64,000 bases of DNA from Maribacter forsetii DSM 18668 (GCF_000744105.1 NZ_JQLH01000001.1:1674001-1738000), one strand, 5' to 3'. Shown: positions 14,897-24,487, numbered from the stretch's first letter. Translations and numbers: made by a program. Notes: a model not told the origin generated them from the sequence alone.

Positions 14897-17851
14897 TTAA
14901 AGGCTTTCACAAGTGAAGTCTCTTTTTACACTCTGTTTAGGACCTTGAGTTTTTTTACCACTACTTTTCTCTTTAAGCATCATGGTAACCAACTCATTTC
15001 TTTCTTTTTTGATTTTCTCACGGTTTTTCTTGTCCGTTTCTAAATCAAAATAAGTAACACCTTCGATCATTGTTTTTTCTGCTTTCGTATAAATAGATAG
15101 TGGACTACCAGACCATAATACCAAATCTGCATCTTTACCTTCTTTAATACTACCTACACGATTATCTAGATGTAAAAGCTTAGCAGGATTAATAGTAACC
15201 ATTTTCCAAGCTTCTAATTCTGTCATGCCACCATACTTAATAGTTTTTGCAGCTTCTTGATTTAATCTTCTGATCATTTCGCGGTCATCACTATTAATTG
15301 CCGTAACAACACCTTGCTGTTGCATGATAGCAGCATTGTAAGGTATAGCGTCGTTTACTTCGAATTTGTATGCCCACCAGTCACTAAACGTACCGGCACC
15401 AACACCATGTTCCGCCATTTTATCGGCTACTTTATACCCTTCCAAGATATGAGTGAACGTATTAATTCTGAAGCCAAAGTGTTCAGCAACTTTCATCATC
15501 ATATTGATCTCGCTTTGCACATAAGAGTGACAAGAAATAAAACGTTCTCCGTTTATGATTTCAGCCAATACTTCCATTTCCTCATCATAACGGTAAGGCT
15601 CACTATTTTTCTTTTTGGTGTCATACTCTTTTGCCCTTTGAAAATAGTTCATGTATAACTGTTCAACACCCATACGTGTTTGTGGGAAACGAGAGAAGCT
15701 GCCCCAGTTACTTTGCTTTACATTTTCACCAAGTGCGAATTTGATGAACTTAGGTGAGTTGTCATATATTAATCCGTCTGCTTCTTCGCCCCATTTTAAT
15801 TTCAATATGGCAGATCTACCACCAATTGGGTTTGCAGAACCATGTAGTAATTGTAGAGATGTAACACCACCTGCAAGAGAGCGATAAATACCCATATGTT
15901 CTGGGTCTACCACATCTTCCATTTTTACTTCGGCAGAACTGTTTTGACCAGCTTCGTTTACGGCTAAAGCTGCAATATGACTATGTTCGTCAATGATACC
16001 AGCAGTTAAATGTTTGCCTGTAGCATCAATAACTGTTGCGCCACCAGCGTTTAAATCTTTTCCTATTTTGACAATTTTTCCGTTTTTAACAAGAACATCG
16101 GTATTTTCTAAGATACCAGCATCTTCACTTGTCCATACCGTAGCATTTTTGAACAGTGTGTTTTGTGCTTTTGGTTTTGATGCGAATCCATACCCTACAT
16201 TAGGGAAGGTAACCGGCATTACTTTTATTGTTTTGTCCTTGTCTTTTTTCTCAGCTTCTTTTTCTGTGAAAGATTTGGATTTGGTTGCCGTGAATTGCGA
16301 CTCTGTACCATCAGGTAATACCAAACGACCAGTTAGATTGTCCGATGCTTTAGTAACTGCACCTATCATTCTATATGTTTTTTCACCTTTATCTGTCGCA
16401 AATGACATAGTTACCCAATTGTCATTATATGCTATTTTAGAAGACAATTTTGAAGTGTCTTGTTTTACCTCGATTTTAGGTTTAGAGATTTCTCCTGTTA
16501 TAGAAACATCATAAGATTTTCCTTGAACGGTTAAGTTGTAATCTCCACGAATGTCTTTTGAATCCATTGAATTAACAACACTTTTTGTGCCTTGAACCCA
16601 GTTTTCGTATAGTGTAGTAGATTTATCAAAAACATCACCTGAAGTAATTAAGAAGTTGGCAAGAGCACCTGTTTTTAAAGAACCTATTTCGTTCGATTTC
16701 CCTAATATTTGCGCAGGTACGGTAGTTAAAGCTTCTAATGCTTTGGTAGAGGAAAGTCCGTATTCAATGGCTTTAATCAACTTCGCTTTAAATTTAGCGG
16801 GTGATTTTAAATCATGGGTAGTCAGTGAAAACTGAATTCCGTTTTCTGCCAATACCTTTGGGTTAGAAGGAGCTTGGTTCCAATAACGCATATCTTGTAA
16901 AGAAACATACCCTACGGCAAACGGATTAGAAACATCGTAGGCGTCTGGAAAGTTAAGTGGTAATATATATTTTGCATTGGTAGCTTTTATTTCTTCAATG
17001 CGCTCAAATTCATTACCGCCACCTAAAATGGTGTATTGTATATCATTGGCATCTCCAATTTTATCGGCACGTAAATCATGGGATTTATCTTTTGCTTCAA
17101 AAATTTGAACCAAACTTTTATTTTCATTAAGTGCTTCTAAAGAAAGGTCCGTAGTAGACGCATTGCCTTTAGCATACCAGTCGGCATCACTATACATTTG
17201 TCTCAACAGCGCCAATGTTCCCATTAATGAACCAGGATAAGATTGCCCTTTGGCAATACTTCTGCTTAAAGAAAAATACTGTGCAGAACGGTCATCTAAA
17301 ATTCTGTTTGCATTAGTTCCGTTTCCATTTAGAGCAATAAGCACACCGGTACCTCTGGCAATACCATCTTGAATGTGAGAGTTAACGACACCAAAACCAG
17401 CTTCACGAAGTATTTTGGCTTCCTTGTCATTATAAGTGAATTTCTCAATTGCTTTGTTTTCGGGCATGATATGGTCGTTCCAGTAATAGCCCTCTCTAGA
17501 AGGTTCATATTGAGTAGATCTGCCTCTGCCTGGTTTTTTCTTTGCTTGTTCTACTCCAAACTTAGAATACACATCAATGAAGGAAGGGTAAATAGATTTT
17601 CCATCTAAATCGATAACAACAGCATTTTTTGGAATGCTAACGGAACTTGAAGCGCTAACTACTTTACCGTGTTGAATTAATAATGTTCCCTTTTCAATTA
17701 CTTGGGTAGGGGTTACAAAGATTTTTGCATTCGTAAAAGCCGTGTAGTTGTTATTGTTGACTTTTACCCCAGCGTTTTCTGGGAAATAATCTTGTGCAGT
17801 TAATAATGAGCCATACCCGAGTAGGCATAGCGCAAAAAATAGTTTTTTCAT
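14897..17851 (-). CDS. Two-module secreted amidohydrolase (N-terminal module degenerate)
   Basis: 984 residues with a signal peptide (MKKLFFALCLLGYGSLLTAQ). Residues about 35-430 form a first amidohydrolase module whose metal-site segment reads YPSFIDVYSKFG (88-99), without HxH. A linker of beta strands follows (about 435-545). The second module (about 560-960) keeps the site: HSH at 623-625, H775, H801, Asp at 855-856 and a Lys-bearing KFIKFALGEN near 701-710. The likely activity is hydrolysis of a peptide or cyclic amide in the periplasm; the substrate is unknown. The C-terminus is Lys-rich. It heads a pair with the 430-residue relative. Confidence 0.87.
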   Translation of the reverse strand: MKKLFFALCLLGYGSLLTAQDYFPENAGVKVNNNNYTAFTNAKIFVTPTQVIEKGTLLIQHGKVVSASSSVSIPKNAVVIDLDGKSIYPSFIDVYSKFGVEQAKKKPGRGRSTQYEPSREGYYWNDHIMPENKAIEKFTYNDKEAKILREAGFGVVNSHIQDGIARGTGVLIALNGNGTNANRILDDRSAQYFSLSRSIAKGQSYPGSLMGTLALLRQMYSDADWYAKGNASTTDLSLEALNENKSLVQIFEAKDKSHDLRADKIGDANDIQYTILGGGNEFERIEEIKATNAKYILPLNFPDAYDVSNPFAVGYVSLQDMRYWNQAPSNPKVLAENGIQFSLTTHDLKSPAKFKAKLIKAIEYGLSSTKALEALTTVPAQILGKSNEIGSLKTGALANFLITSGDVFDKSTTLYENWVQGTKSVVNSMDSKDIRGDYNLTVQGKSYDVSITGEISKPKIEVKQDTSKLSSKIAYNDNWVTMSFATDKGEKTYRMIGAVTKASDNLTGRLVLPDGTESQFTATKSKSFTEKEAEKKDKDKTIKVMPVTFPNVGYGFASKPKAQNTLFKNATVWTSEDAGILENTDVLVKNGKIVKIGKDLNAGGATVIDATGKHLTAGIIDEHSHIAALAVNEAGQNSSAEVKMEDVVDPEHMGIYRSLAGGVTSLQLLHGSANPIGGRSAILKLKWGEEADGLIYDNSPKFIKFALGENVKQSNWGSFSRFPQTRMGVEQLYMNYFQRAKEYDTKKKNSEPYRYDEEMEVLAEIINGERFISCHSYVQSEINMMMKVAEHFGFRINTFTHILEGYKVADKMAEHGVGAGTFSDWWAYKFEVNDAIPYNAAIMQQQGVVTAINSDDREMIRRLNQEAAKTIKYGGMTELEAWKMVTINPAKLLHLDNRVGSIKEGKDADLVLWSGSPLSIYTKAEKTMIEGVTYFDLETDKKNREKIKKERNELVTMMLKEKSSGKKTQGPKQSVKRDFTCESL

Positions 17852-18025
17852 TATGTTTGGTTTGAATTAGTGTTTTAAAAATACTCGGATTCTACAGTAA
17901 ATTCGGTCTGTTTCACTTTTCTTTAACAATTGAATTGGCAGTAATTGAGAATAGCCATTATTTTCTTAAAATATTAAAGGAAAGACTAATATATCGCTTT
18001 AGGATCGCGAAGTTCTAAACCTATT

Positions 18026-19093
18026 TTAAAGTGGATGATCTTTGTGATAGGCTACTAAAAAGAGTACTACAGCGCTATAACTTTTAATTCCTTCTTTTTG
18101 ATTATTAGCTTTTAGGAACGTATCAAAAACAGATTTAAATACGGGTTCCATAGGGTTTTCATAAGAGTTCCAAAAAATAGCCATTTCTTGAAAGTTGCTT
18201 TTAACACCGGCGTTTAGCTGAAGCATTAATCTGTCGAAATCTTTTTTGTCTGACCTTCTAATATCATTTAGACAATAGCCTAAGCCATAGGCATAAGCTG
18301 CATATTTAAAATAGTCATCTTCGTTATTAGATGTAACCAAATAACCTATAAAGTTTGTTTCGTTTTCTGCGGAATATCCCAACTGGTGACCAACTTCATG
18401 ACCTGCAACAAAGGGAAATCTAAAGTTGGGCAGTAAATCGTTTACTTGAGCTTCGTTGGTAAACGGATTTAAATATCCGGCGTAGCCCATATATGTTAAG
18501 CCGGTACTGAATAATGATTTTTTAATGCTTGGTCTATCGTAAGCTAAAAATGGATGTATCGTTTTTAAATGGTCGTAACCTTGAATTGTTTTGTTGAAAA
18601 TCTCCTTTTGAGAATACGGAATTTTGACTGCTAAACTTGAGTCGTTTGTGATAGTTACCTGTGTTTCGTTCGTTTTTTGAATTAACCGTTCTGTGAATTC
18701 AAGTAAGTCTTGATAATCTTTATTAGGTGTTAATTCCAGTTTTTTAGCTAGCGGTTCCCTATAATAATTTAAACCCCACATCACATGAAATGTGAAATAA
18801 GCGACGGACAGTACCATGGCTACATTTTGTAAAAATTTCAGTTTATTTCGCCAAATGTATTTTCTGTTTTTAATTAGGTACAGGAGTGCAAGTACTATTA
18901 ATACGAAGTAAATAATATCACCTACTGAAAAGGGTATCCATCCCAATAGTAGTCTAAAGAATTTAGAAATTATAGGATATAATCCGTTACTATAGTATTT
19001 TTCAACTAAGTCTGACCGCGTACCTAGCCATTTTACAATAATGATTTGGGGAATCAATGAAATTACAATGGCATTCTTTAAAGATATCTTCAT
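18026..19093 (-). CDS. DUF3810-type membrane zincin
   Basis: A 355-residue protein with two or three N-terminal membrane helices (about 8-22, 56-76, 88-108) and a large soluble part bearing the metalloprotease motif HEVGH at 232-236, followed by a conserved ETNFIGYL. This layout matches the uncharacterised Bacteroidota family I know as DUF3810. Peptidase activity is inferred from the motif only. It lies 174 bp upstream of the large amidohydrolase gene on the same strand and is divergent from pepD; the 174-bp gap shows nothing clear. Confidence 0.85.
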   Translation of the reverse strand: MKISLKNAIVISLIPQIIIVKWLGTRSDLVEKYYSNGLYPIISKFFRLLLGWIPFSVGDIIYFVLIVLALLYLIKNRKYIWRNKLKFLQNVAMVLSVAYFTFHVMWGLNYYREPLAKKLELTPNKDYQDLLEFTERLIQKTNETQVTITNDSSLAVKIPYSQKEIFNKTIQGYDHLKTIHPFLAYDRPSIKKSLFSTGLTYMGYAGYLNPFTNEAQVNDLLPNFRFPFVAGHEVGHQLGYSAENETNFIGYLVTSNNEDDYFKYAAYAYGLGYCLNDIRRSDKKDFDRLMLQLNAGVKSNFQEMAIFWNSYENPMEPVFKSVFDTFLKANNQKEGIKSYSAVVLFLVAYHKDHPL

Positions 19094-19127
19094 TATCTCA
19101 AAAATAGCGAAATCCTTTTTCTATCAG

Positions 19128-19135
19128 TATTTTTG
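19128..19135 (+). promoter_or_regulatory. -7 promoter element for pepD
   Basis: TATTTTTG matches TAnnTTTG and lies 26 nt before the pepD ATG. No good -33 box is visible at the standard distance. Confidence 0.4.
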
Positions 19136-19161
19136 CAGGCACTAACCATGAAAATAATAGT

Positions 19162-20607
19162 ATGGATATAAATAAATTAGAGCCAATCTCAGTTTGGAAG
19201 AATTTTTCTAGATTGAATGCGGTGCCCAGACCTTCTAAAAAAGAGGAAAGGGTCATTAGCTTTATGTTGGAGTTTGGCAATGCTCTTGGTCTAGAAACTT
19301 TCTCTGATGAAATAGGTAATGTTATCATAAGGAAGCCTGCCACTAAAGGTATGGAAGATAAAAAAATGATAACGCTGCAGAGTCATTTAGATATGGTACA
19401 TCAAAAAAATGCAGATACCGTTTTTGACTTTGAGACTCAAGGTATAGAAATGTATGTTGATGGTGATTGGGTGAAAGCAAAGGGTACCACCTTAGGTGCT
19501 GATAATGGTATGGGTGTTGCCGCTATAATGGCGCTTTTGGAAAGTACGGAAATACAGCATCCTGCTCTTGAAGCTTTGTTTACAATTGATGAGGAAACTG
19601 GAATGACCGGAGCTTTTGAATTGAAAGCAGGGGTCTTACAGGGTGAAATTCTTTTGAATTTAGATACGGAGGAAGATGATGAAATTGATATAGGTTGTGC
19701 AGGTGGTATTGATGTTACGGCAACTAGAACGTACAATGAAAAGGACGGAACTCACGGTGATGCCGGTTTAGAAATTACTGTAAAAGGTTTAAAAGGTGGC
19801 CATAGTGGTATGGATATTCATAAAGGTTTGGGTAACGCCAATAAGATTATGAATAGATTACTTTTTTTAGGTCTTGATTATAATGTTCGTATTAGTTCAT
19901 TGAACGGTGGTAGTCTTAGAAATGCAATACCTAGGGAAAGTGTTTGTAAACTAAATGTTGGTAGAAAGCATGCCGAAGAATTCTTTAAAAAGATAAATGA
20001 ACTTTCTAAAGCCATAAAGGCAGAGTTAAGTGTGCAAGAGCCAGATTTACAAATAGAGTTTAAAGATTTAAAACCAGCCAAAAAGGTAATGGGGCTTGGT
20101 GCTCAAGAAAAACTGGTTAAAGCTGTCTATGCTGCACACAACGGCGTATATGCTATGAGTGCTGCAATTGATGATTTGGTAGAGACTTCTAACAATATTG
20201 CTATTGTAAAGGTTGAAAAAGGGGAAATATCTATTGGTTGCTTAACGCGCTCGTCTGTTGATACCGCAAAGTTAGATTTGGCTAATTCTCTACGTTCCGC
20301 TTTTGAGATCAGTGGTTTTAAGGTAGAGTTTAGTGGAGCTTACCCAGGTTGGAACCCTAATCCTAATTCAGAAATATTAACTGTAGCTAGAGACACCTAT
20401 ATTAATTTGTTCAAAGAAGAGCCTAGGGTAGTTGCTTGCCATGCAGGTTTGGAATGTGGTATTTTAGGACAGAATTATCCTGATGTAGATATGGTAAGTT
20501 TTGGACCGACCATTCTTGGAGCCCATTCGCCAGATGAACGGGTTAGTATATCATCTGTTCAGAAGTTCTGGAGTTTGCTTTTAGAAATTCTGAAGCATAC
20601 AAATTAA
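19162..20607 (+). CDS. pepD: Aminoacyl-histidine dipeptidase PepD (M20 family)
   Basis: Cytosolic zinc dipeptidase that cleaves Xaa-His and other dipeptides. The 481-residue protein has the M20C motifs: LQSHLDMVHQ (metal His and Asp), TLGADNGMGVA, TIDEETGMTGA with the catalytic Glu, LLNLDTEEDDEIDIGCAGG, and the C-terminal ligand region LGAHSPDERV. Length and order match the PepD family exactly. Start is ATG 19162. It is a single-gene unit ending at a terminator. Confidence 0.95.
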   Translation: MDINKLEPISVWKNFSRLNAVPRPSKKEERVISFMLEFGNALGLETFSDEIGNVIIRKPATKGMEDKKMITLQSHLDMVHQKNADTVFDFETQGIEMYVDGDWVKAKGTTLGADNGMGVAAIMALLESTEIQHPALEALFTIDEETGMTGAFELKAGVLQGEILLNLDTEEDDEIDIGCAGGIDVTATRTYNEKDGTHGDAGLEITVKGLKGGHSGMDIHKGLGNANKIMNRLLFLGLDYNVRISSLNGGSLRNAIPRESVCKLNVGRKHAEEFFKKINELSKAIKAELSVQEPDLQIEFKDLKPAKKVMGLGAQEKLVKAVYAAHNGVYAMSAAIDDLVETSNNIAIVKVEKGEISIGCLTRSSVDTAKLDLANSLRSAFEISGFKVEFSGAYPGWNPNPNSEILTVARDTYINLFKEEPRVVACHAGLECGILGQNYPDVDMVSFGPTILGAHSPDERVSISSVQKFWSLLLEILKHTN

Positions 20608-20619
20608 AATTTCAGGTAT

Positions 20620-20657
20620 AAAAAAAGCCCTTTAGTGAAAACTAAAGGGCTTTTTTT
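20620..20657. terminator. Bidirectional terminator with GAAA tetraloop
   Basis: Perfect stem AGCCCTTTAGT / ACTAAAGGGCT (20626-20651) closed by a GAAA tetraloop, with A and T runs on the two sides. It separates pepD (plus) from the cyclophilin-FKBP gene (minus). Confidence 0.88.
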
Positions 20658-20668
20658 ATTTCTTATAA

Positions 20669-21808
20669 TTATTGGGCTAAGCCCGTAATTTCTAAATCAA
20701 ATATTAAATCTGCATCTGGTGGAATTGGACCGCCACCCTGTGGTCCATAACCTAAATGAGAAGGAATGAACAAACGAACTTTATCACCAACTTTCATTGT
20801 TAAAAGCCCTTCTCTAAATCCTGCGATTAAACGAGATTCCGGAGAATAGTCCATAGGTATTGGCATATAGCCACCGCCTTGTTGTCTTTTAATATCGAAC
20901 ATACCATATTTCTGGGCAATTTCTTCGTAGTTGCTATCAAATAAAGTACCGTCCATTAAATAACCAGCATACATTACGTTTACTTTCTGGCCTACTTTTG
21001 GCTTTTCACCAGAACCACTTTCTAAGGTTAATACCTTAAGACCGGAATCCAATGTTTTTGCTTTTGCTTTTTGAGCTTCAATAGAAGAAGCAAACTCAGT
21101 TTTTATTTTTTGAACTGCAGCTAATTTTTCGGCTTTCTCTTTTTCAAGAGCAGCAAGTCTATCTTCTTCACCATCAAAATAGTCTGTCATGATTTGCACG
21201 GCATCAAATTTACGAGCCTCTTTACCATTTCTAATAATCTCAACAGTATTCATAATCACTGGTTCTACAGGTTTGTTACCTGCACCTACAGCAACATTTG
21301 CAATAGAATCAACTACATCCATACCTTCTACAACTTCACCAAATACGGTGTGTTTGTTGTTTAACCAAGGAGTTTCCTTATGTGTGATGAAAAACTGACT
21401 ACCGTTAGTTGTTGGTCCTGAATTGGCCATTGAAAGAATACCTTTTTTATCATGAACCAAAGAGTCGTTGAATTCATCCATGAATTTATAACCAGGGTTG
21501 CCTGTTCCTTGACCTAAAGGATCACCACCTTGTATCATGAAATCTTTCATAATCCTGTGAAACGTTAATCCGTCATAGTATTTTTTGCCTTTGTATTCTT
21601 CGCTAACGAAAGTATTTGTTCCTTCTGCTAAAGAGACAAAGTTAGCCACGGTAACAGGAGTTTTCTCTTGCTCTAAACGAACAATGATATCGCCTTTAGA
21701 AGTTTTAATGTCTGCAAATAAACCGTCTCCTAAATCTGCTCTTTTACTGGTTTTGCAGCTAGCTAAAACTAAGCCTATTACTGCAATCAAGTACATTTTT
21801 TTAATCAT
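20669..21808 (-). CDS. Cyclophilin-FKBP fusion peptidyl-prolyl isomerase lipoprotein
   Basis: One polypeptide carrying two unrelated prolyl-isomerase folds. A lipoprotein signal (MIKKMYLIAVIGLVLASC) is best served by ATG 21808; an in-frame ATG three codons earlier (21817) is possible. The cyclophilin domain (about 30-190) has FHRIMKDFMIQGGDP and NGSQFFIT. A charged, coiled-coil-like linker (about 200-245) follows. The FKBP domain (about 255-379) has VNVMYAGYLMDGTLFDS and PSHLGYGPQGGG. It should help fold exported proteins. It lies directly downstream of gldI, with the upstream stop 2-11 bp away, suggesting co-expression with the gliding lipoprotein. Confidence 0.92.
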   Translation of the reverse strand: MIKKMYLIAVIGLVLASCKTSKRADLGDGLFADIKTSKGDIIVRLEQEKTPVTVANFVSLAEGTNTFVSEEYKGKKYYDGLTFHRIMKDFMIQGGDPLGQGTGNPGYKFMDEFNDSLVHDKKGILSMANSGPTTNGSQFFITHKETPWLNNKHTVFGEVVEGMDVVDSIANVAVGAGNKPVEPVIMNTVEIIRNGKEARKFDAVQIMTDYFDGEEDRLAALEKEKAEKLAAVQKIKTEFASSIEAQKAKAKTLDSGLKVLTLESGSGEKPKVGQKVNVMYAGYLMDGTLFDSNYEEIAQKYGMFDIKRQQGGGYMPIPMDYSPESRLIAGFREGLLTMKVGDKVRLFIPSHLGYGPQGGGPIPPDADLIFDLEITGLAQ

Positions 21809-21818
21809 AATGGTCATT

Positions 21819-22370
21819 TTAATTTACTGTGTTGTCTTCTTGTTTTTCTATTTTTAAAATGGTAATCGTAGATTTTATGGGAACATTACTGCCTATTTTA
21901 TTTTCATCGCCATGGTAGCCAAATGCTATGGATGAAGGAAAGAGAAAGGTAGCTCGCTCATTTTCTTTTAGCATTTTAACGGCATCTCTAAGTCCTAAGA
22001 ATAACTCTTGCTTATCGACTTTATAGGTAACAACACCAATTTCTTCTTGAGCGTATATAGTGTCATTGTCTAAAGTTAATATGTCATAGCTGAATGCAAC
22101 TAGATCGTCCGTTTTAGGCGTGTAATCACTTTCTTCATTAACGGTTAGGTAGTGGTACCATGATCCAGAGCTACTATGAGAATAGTGCTTCAAAGAATCT
22201 AAAGCTATAATTTTTTGAATTTTACTTTCTTCGGCTTCTAATAATTTTCTGCTTCTTTCAATAGACGCCTTAAAAAAACTGCCGCTTTTTGTCTGAATAG
22301 GTCTTCTTGGTTCTGGTCCGTCGCAACCTAATATCAATATGGATAAAAATAAAAATGAAACTAGTCTCAT
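21819..22370 (-). CDS. gldI: Gliding motility-associated FKBP-type isomerase lipoprotein GldI
   Basis: 183-residue lipoprotein (signal MRLVSFLFLSILILGC, lipobox Cys at 16), followed by the GPEPRRPI segment that I associate with GldI. The C-terminal half is a FKBP fold (DLVAFSYDIL, ERATFLFPSSIAFGYHGD, IKSTITILKIE). GldI is required for gliding in Flavobacterium johnsoniae and is restricted to Bacteroidota. Its ATG overlaps the stop of the DHH phosphoesterase (ATGA). Active-site aromatic residues are only partly kept, so isomerase activity is not assured. Confidence 0.88.
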   Translation of the reverse strand: MRLVSFLFLSILILGCDGPEPRRPIQTKSGSFFKASIERSRKLLEAEESKIQKIIALDSLKHYSHSSSGSWYHYLTVNEESDYTPKTDDLVAFSYDILTLDNDTIYAQEEIGVVTYKVDKQELFLGLRDAVKMLKENERATFLFPSSIAFGYHGDENKIGSNVPIKSTITILKIEKQEDNTVN

Positions 22371-23383
22371 GATTGTAATTGATCTTTATATAATGGTAGT
22401 AACGATGTAAATTTGGTAATTGTCTCTTCTAAAGTATCATCACTTTTTCCACCTGCTGCATTTGTATGTCCGCCACCACTAAAATGTTGTCTTGCGAAAT
22501 CATTTACAGAAAATTCACCAACAGACCTAAATGATATTTTATAAATACCTTCTTCTCTGTTTTCTATAAATATGACGGCAAATTTAATACCGTCTAATGT
22601 TAAACCATAATTTACAAAACCTTCCGTGTCTCCTTTTTGGTAATTAAAGGTATCCAGTTCATCTTGGCTCAACGTAATGTATGCTGTTGAAAATTCTTCT
22701 AATATCACCATGTTCTTCAAAGCGCAGCCCAGTAAATGCAGTCTGCTTGGAGAATTGGTGTCATATATACGGTGGTGAATTTCTGTACCTTCAGCACCTT
22801 TGTCCATAAGGTCGGCAATGACTCTATGGGTATTACTTGTGGTAGCTGCAAATTTAAAAGATCCAGTATCTGTCATGATACCTGTATAGATACAATTGGC
22901 CATTTCAGGAGTAATACTGTTTTCGTTGCCCAGTTGATTAATGAGTACATAGACCATTTCGCAGGTAGAACTCATTTTTACATCTGAATACATGATTTTA
23001 GCGTAATCTGATGGTTCTTGATGGTGATCAACCATTACAAAAGTTGCTTGTGCAGATTCTAGAATATCACTCATTTGACCTACACGGCCTAAATGGTTGA
23101 AGTCTAATGTAAATATGATATCAGCATTGTTAATGCATGCTTTAGACTGTGAATTTTCTTTTTCGAAATTCAAAATTTTATCTGAACCTGGCATCCATTT
23201 TAAAAACTTTGGATAATCATTGGGAGCTACAATGCTGGCCGTATGACCTGTATTGACTAAATAATGCCAAAGTGCCAATGTTGATCCAATGGCGTCTCCG
23301 TCGGGGTTTTTATGTGGAATAATTGCTATTTTCTTAGTTGAAGAAAGTAACTTTTTCAGCTCGTTTAGGTGCTCTAAATTCAT
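22367..23383 (-). CDS. DHH-family phosphoesterase (NrnA-like)
   Basis: Predicted bifunctional oligoribonuclease / 3',5'-bisphosphate nucleotidase that clears nanoRNA or pAp; 338 residues. DHH domain motifs are PHKNPDGDAIGS near 23-34, TLDFNHLGRVG, VMVDHHQEP and TGIMTDTGSFKF; the C-terminal DHHA1 domain ends with SGGGHTNAAGG. All metal ligands look present. The only plausible start is ATG 23383. It is translationally coupled to gldI, a pairing seen in many Flavobacteriaceae to my knowledge. Confidence 0.92.
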   Translation of the reverse strand: MNLEHLNELKKLLSSTKKIAIIPHKNPDGDAIGSTLALWHYLVNTGHTASIVAPNDYPKFLKWMPGSDKILNFEKENSQSKACINNADIIFTLDFNHLGRVGQMSDILESAQATFVMVDHHQEPSDYAKIMYSDVKMSSTCEMVYVLINQLGNENSITPEMANCIYTGIMTDTGSFKFAATTSNTHRVIADLMDKGAEGTEIHHRIYDTNSPSRLHLLGCALKNMVILEEFSTAYITLSQDELDTFNYQKGDTEGFVNYGLTLDGIKFAVIFIENREEGIYKISFRSVGEFSVNDFARQHFSGGGHTNAAGGKSDDTLEETITKFTSLLPLYKDQLQS

Positions 23384-23388
23384 GGCGG

Positions 23389-23396
23389 CAAAGATA
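23389..23396 (-). promoter_or_regulatory. -7 promoter element close to the DHH phosphoesterase start
   Basis: Minus-strand TATCTTTG matches TAnnTTTG and ends five nucleotides before ATG 23383, which would give a nearly leaderless mRNA. No -33 box stands out. Confidence 0.38.
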
Positions 23397-23410
23397 CAAT
23401 TTAATAATAT

Positions 23411-23430
23411 AGGCTTTAAACCGAAAGCCT
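23411..23430. promoter_or_regulatory. Small inverted repeat between divergent genes
   Basis: AGGCTTT and AAAGCCT, seven perfect base pairs around a six-base spacer, lie in the 75-bp gap between the DHH phosphoesterase (minus) and the PhoD-like gene (plus). It could be an operator or a 5' leader hairpin; nothing distinguishes the two. Confidence 0.35.
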
Positions 23431-23458
23431 TAATTTTACCCAGACTTAACTATCTCAT

Positions 23459-24487
23459 ATGAAAATAATATACTTTTTAATGAGCACCCTCGTATTGGCA
23501 TCGTGTTCATCCAACAAAAAAACAGTAGAAGATAATGCTGTGAATGCTGATTTTGTACTGGCTTTTGGTTCCTGTAATAGAGTTGATTTACCAAATCTCT
23601 TATGGGATGATGTTTTAAATACGGAACCGGATGTTTGGGTTTGGGGTGGCGATAATATTTATGCGGATACGGATGATATGGTTGCCTTAAGAACTATGTA
23701 CAATATGCAAAAAGAACAATCCGAATATAAAAAACTACAAGAAAGTACAGATATATTAGGTACTTGGGACGATCATGATTATGGTCTAAACGATGGCGGA
23801 GTAGAATTTAAAGCCAAAGATGCCAGTCAGCAAGAGTTTTTAAATTTCATGAATGTGCCAGATGATAGTCCGCTTAGAAAACGTAAAGGGGTTTATAATG
23901 CTAAGAAGTATGAAGTAAATGGTCATTCAATTAATATCATAATACTTGATACCCGATATTTTAGGACAAAATTGACTCCTGATACCGAAACCAAAAAAAG
24001 ATTGAAACCCAATGAGTATGGAGAAGGAACCATGTTGGGAGAAGTACAATGGAATTGGTTGGAGAATGAATTGAATACATCAAAATCTGATTTTAATATT
24101 ATTGTAAGCAGTGTGCAGTATTTATCTAATGAACACGGCTTTGAAGCTTGGGGTAATTTTCCTCATGAAGTAGATAAACTGGCAAAGATGATAGCAGATT
24201 CTAATGCAGACGGTGTAATTGTATTATCTGGGGACAGACATATTTCTGAATTTTCTAAAACCAATATTGATGGTGTGAGTTATCCGGTTATAGATTTTAC
24301 CAGTAGCGGACTCACACATGCTTATAGAGGTTTTACCGGTGAGCCTAATAAATATAGAGTAGGGGAAGTTGTTTTTACAGAAAGTTTCGGAATCTTAGAA
24401 TTCAATTTTAAGGCTAAAAAGGTTGATTTTAAGATAGTTGGTGATAACGGAATAGTGCTAGAGAAATTAGAACAAGTCTACGAATAG
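23459..24487 (+). CDS. PhoD-like metallophosphatase lipoprotein
   Basis: 342 residues with a lipoprotein signal (lipobox ending LASC near residue 16), so exported and membrane-anchored. The alkaline phosphatase D / metallophosphoesterase motifs are FGSCNR, WVWGGDNIYAD, LGTWDDHDYGLNDGG, and the C-terminal LSGDRHISEFS. The family hydrolyses phosphodiesters or phosphomonoesters with Ca/Fe or two-metal centres; the substrate here is unknown. It stands alone between divergent DHH and downstream ndk, which has its own promoter. Confidence 0.9.
   Translation: MKIIYFLMSTLVLASCSSNKKTVEDNAVNADFVLAFGSCNRVDLPNLLWDDVLNTEPDVWVWGGDNIYADTDDMVALRTMYNMQKEQSEYKKLQESTDILGTWDDHDYGLNDGGVEFKAKDASQQEFLNFMNVPDDSPLRKRKGVYNAKKYEVNGHSINIIILDTRYFRTKLTPDTETKKRLKPNEYGEGTMLGEVQWNWLENELNTSKSDFNIIVSSVQYLSNEHGFEAWGNFPHEVDKLAKMIADSNADGVIVLSGDRHISEFSKTNIDGVSYPVIDFTSSGLTHAYRGFTGEPNKYRVGEVVFTESFGILEFNFKAKKVDFKIVGDNGIVLEKLEQVYE

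Noticed and set aside
15993..16514. A 173-codon plus-strand open frame opposite the two-module amidohydrolase gene
   Set aside because: It lies entirely within a well-supported gene on the other strand, has no recognisable domain and no promoter or ribosome site of its own.
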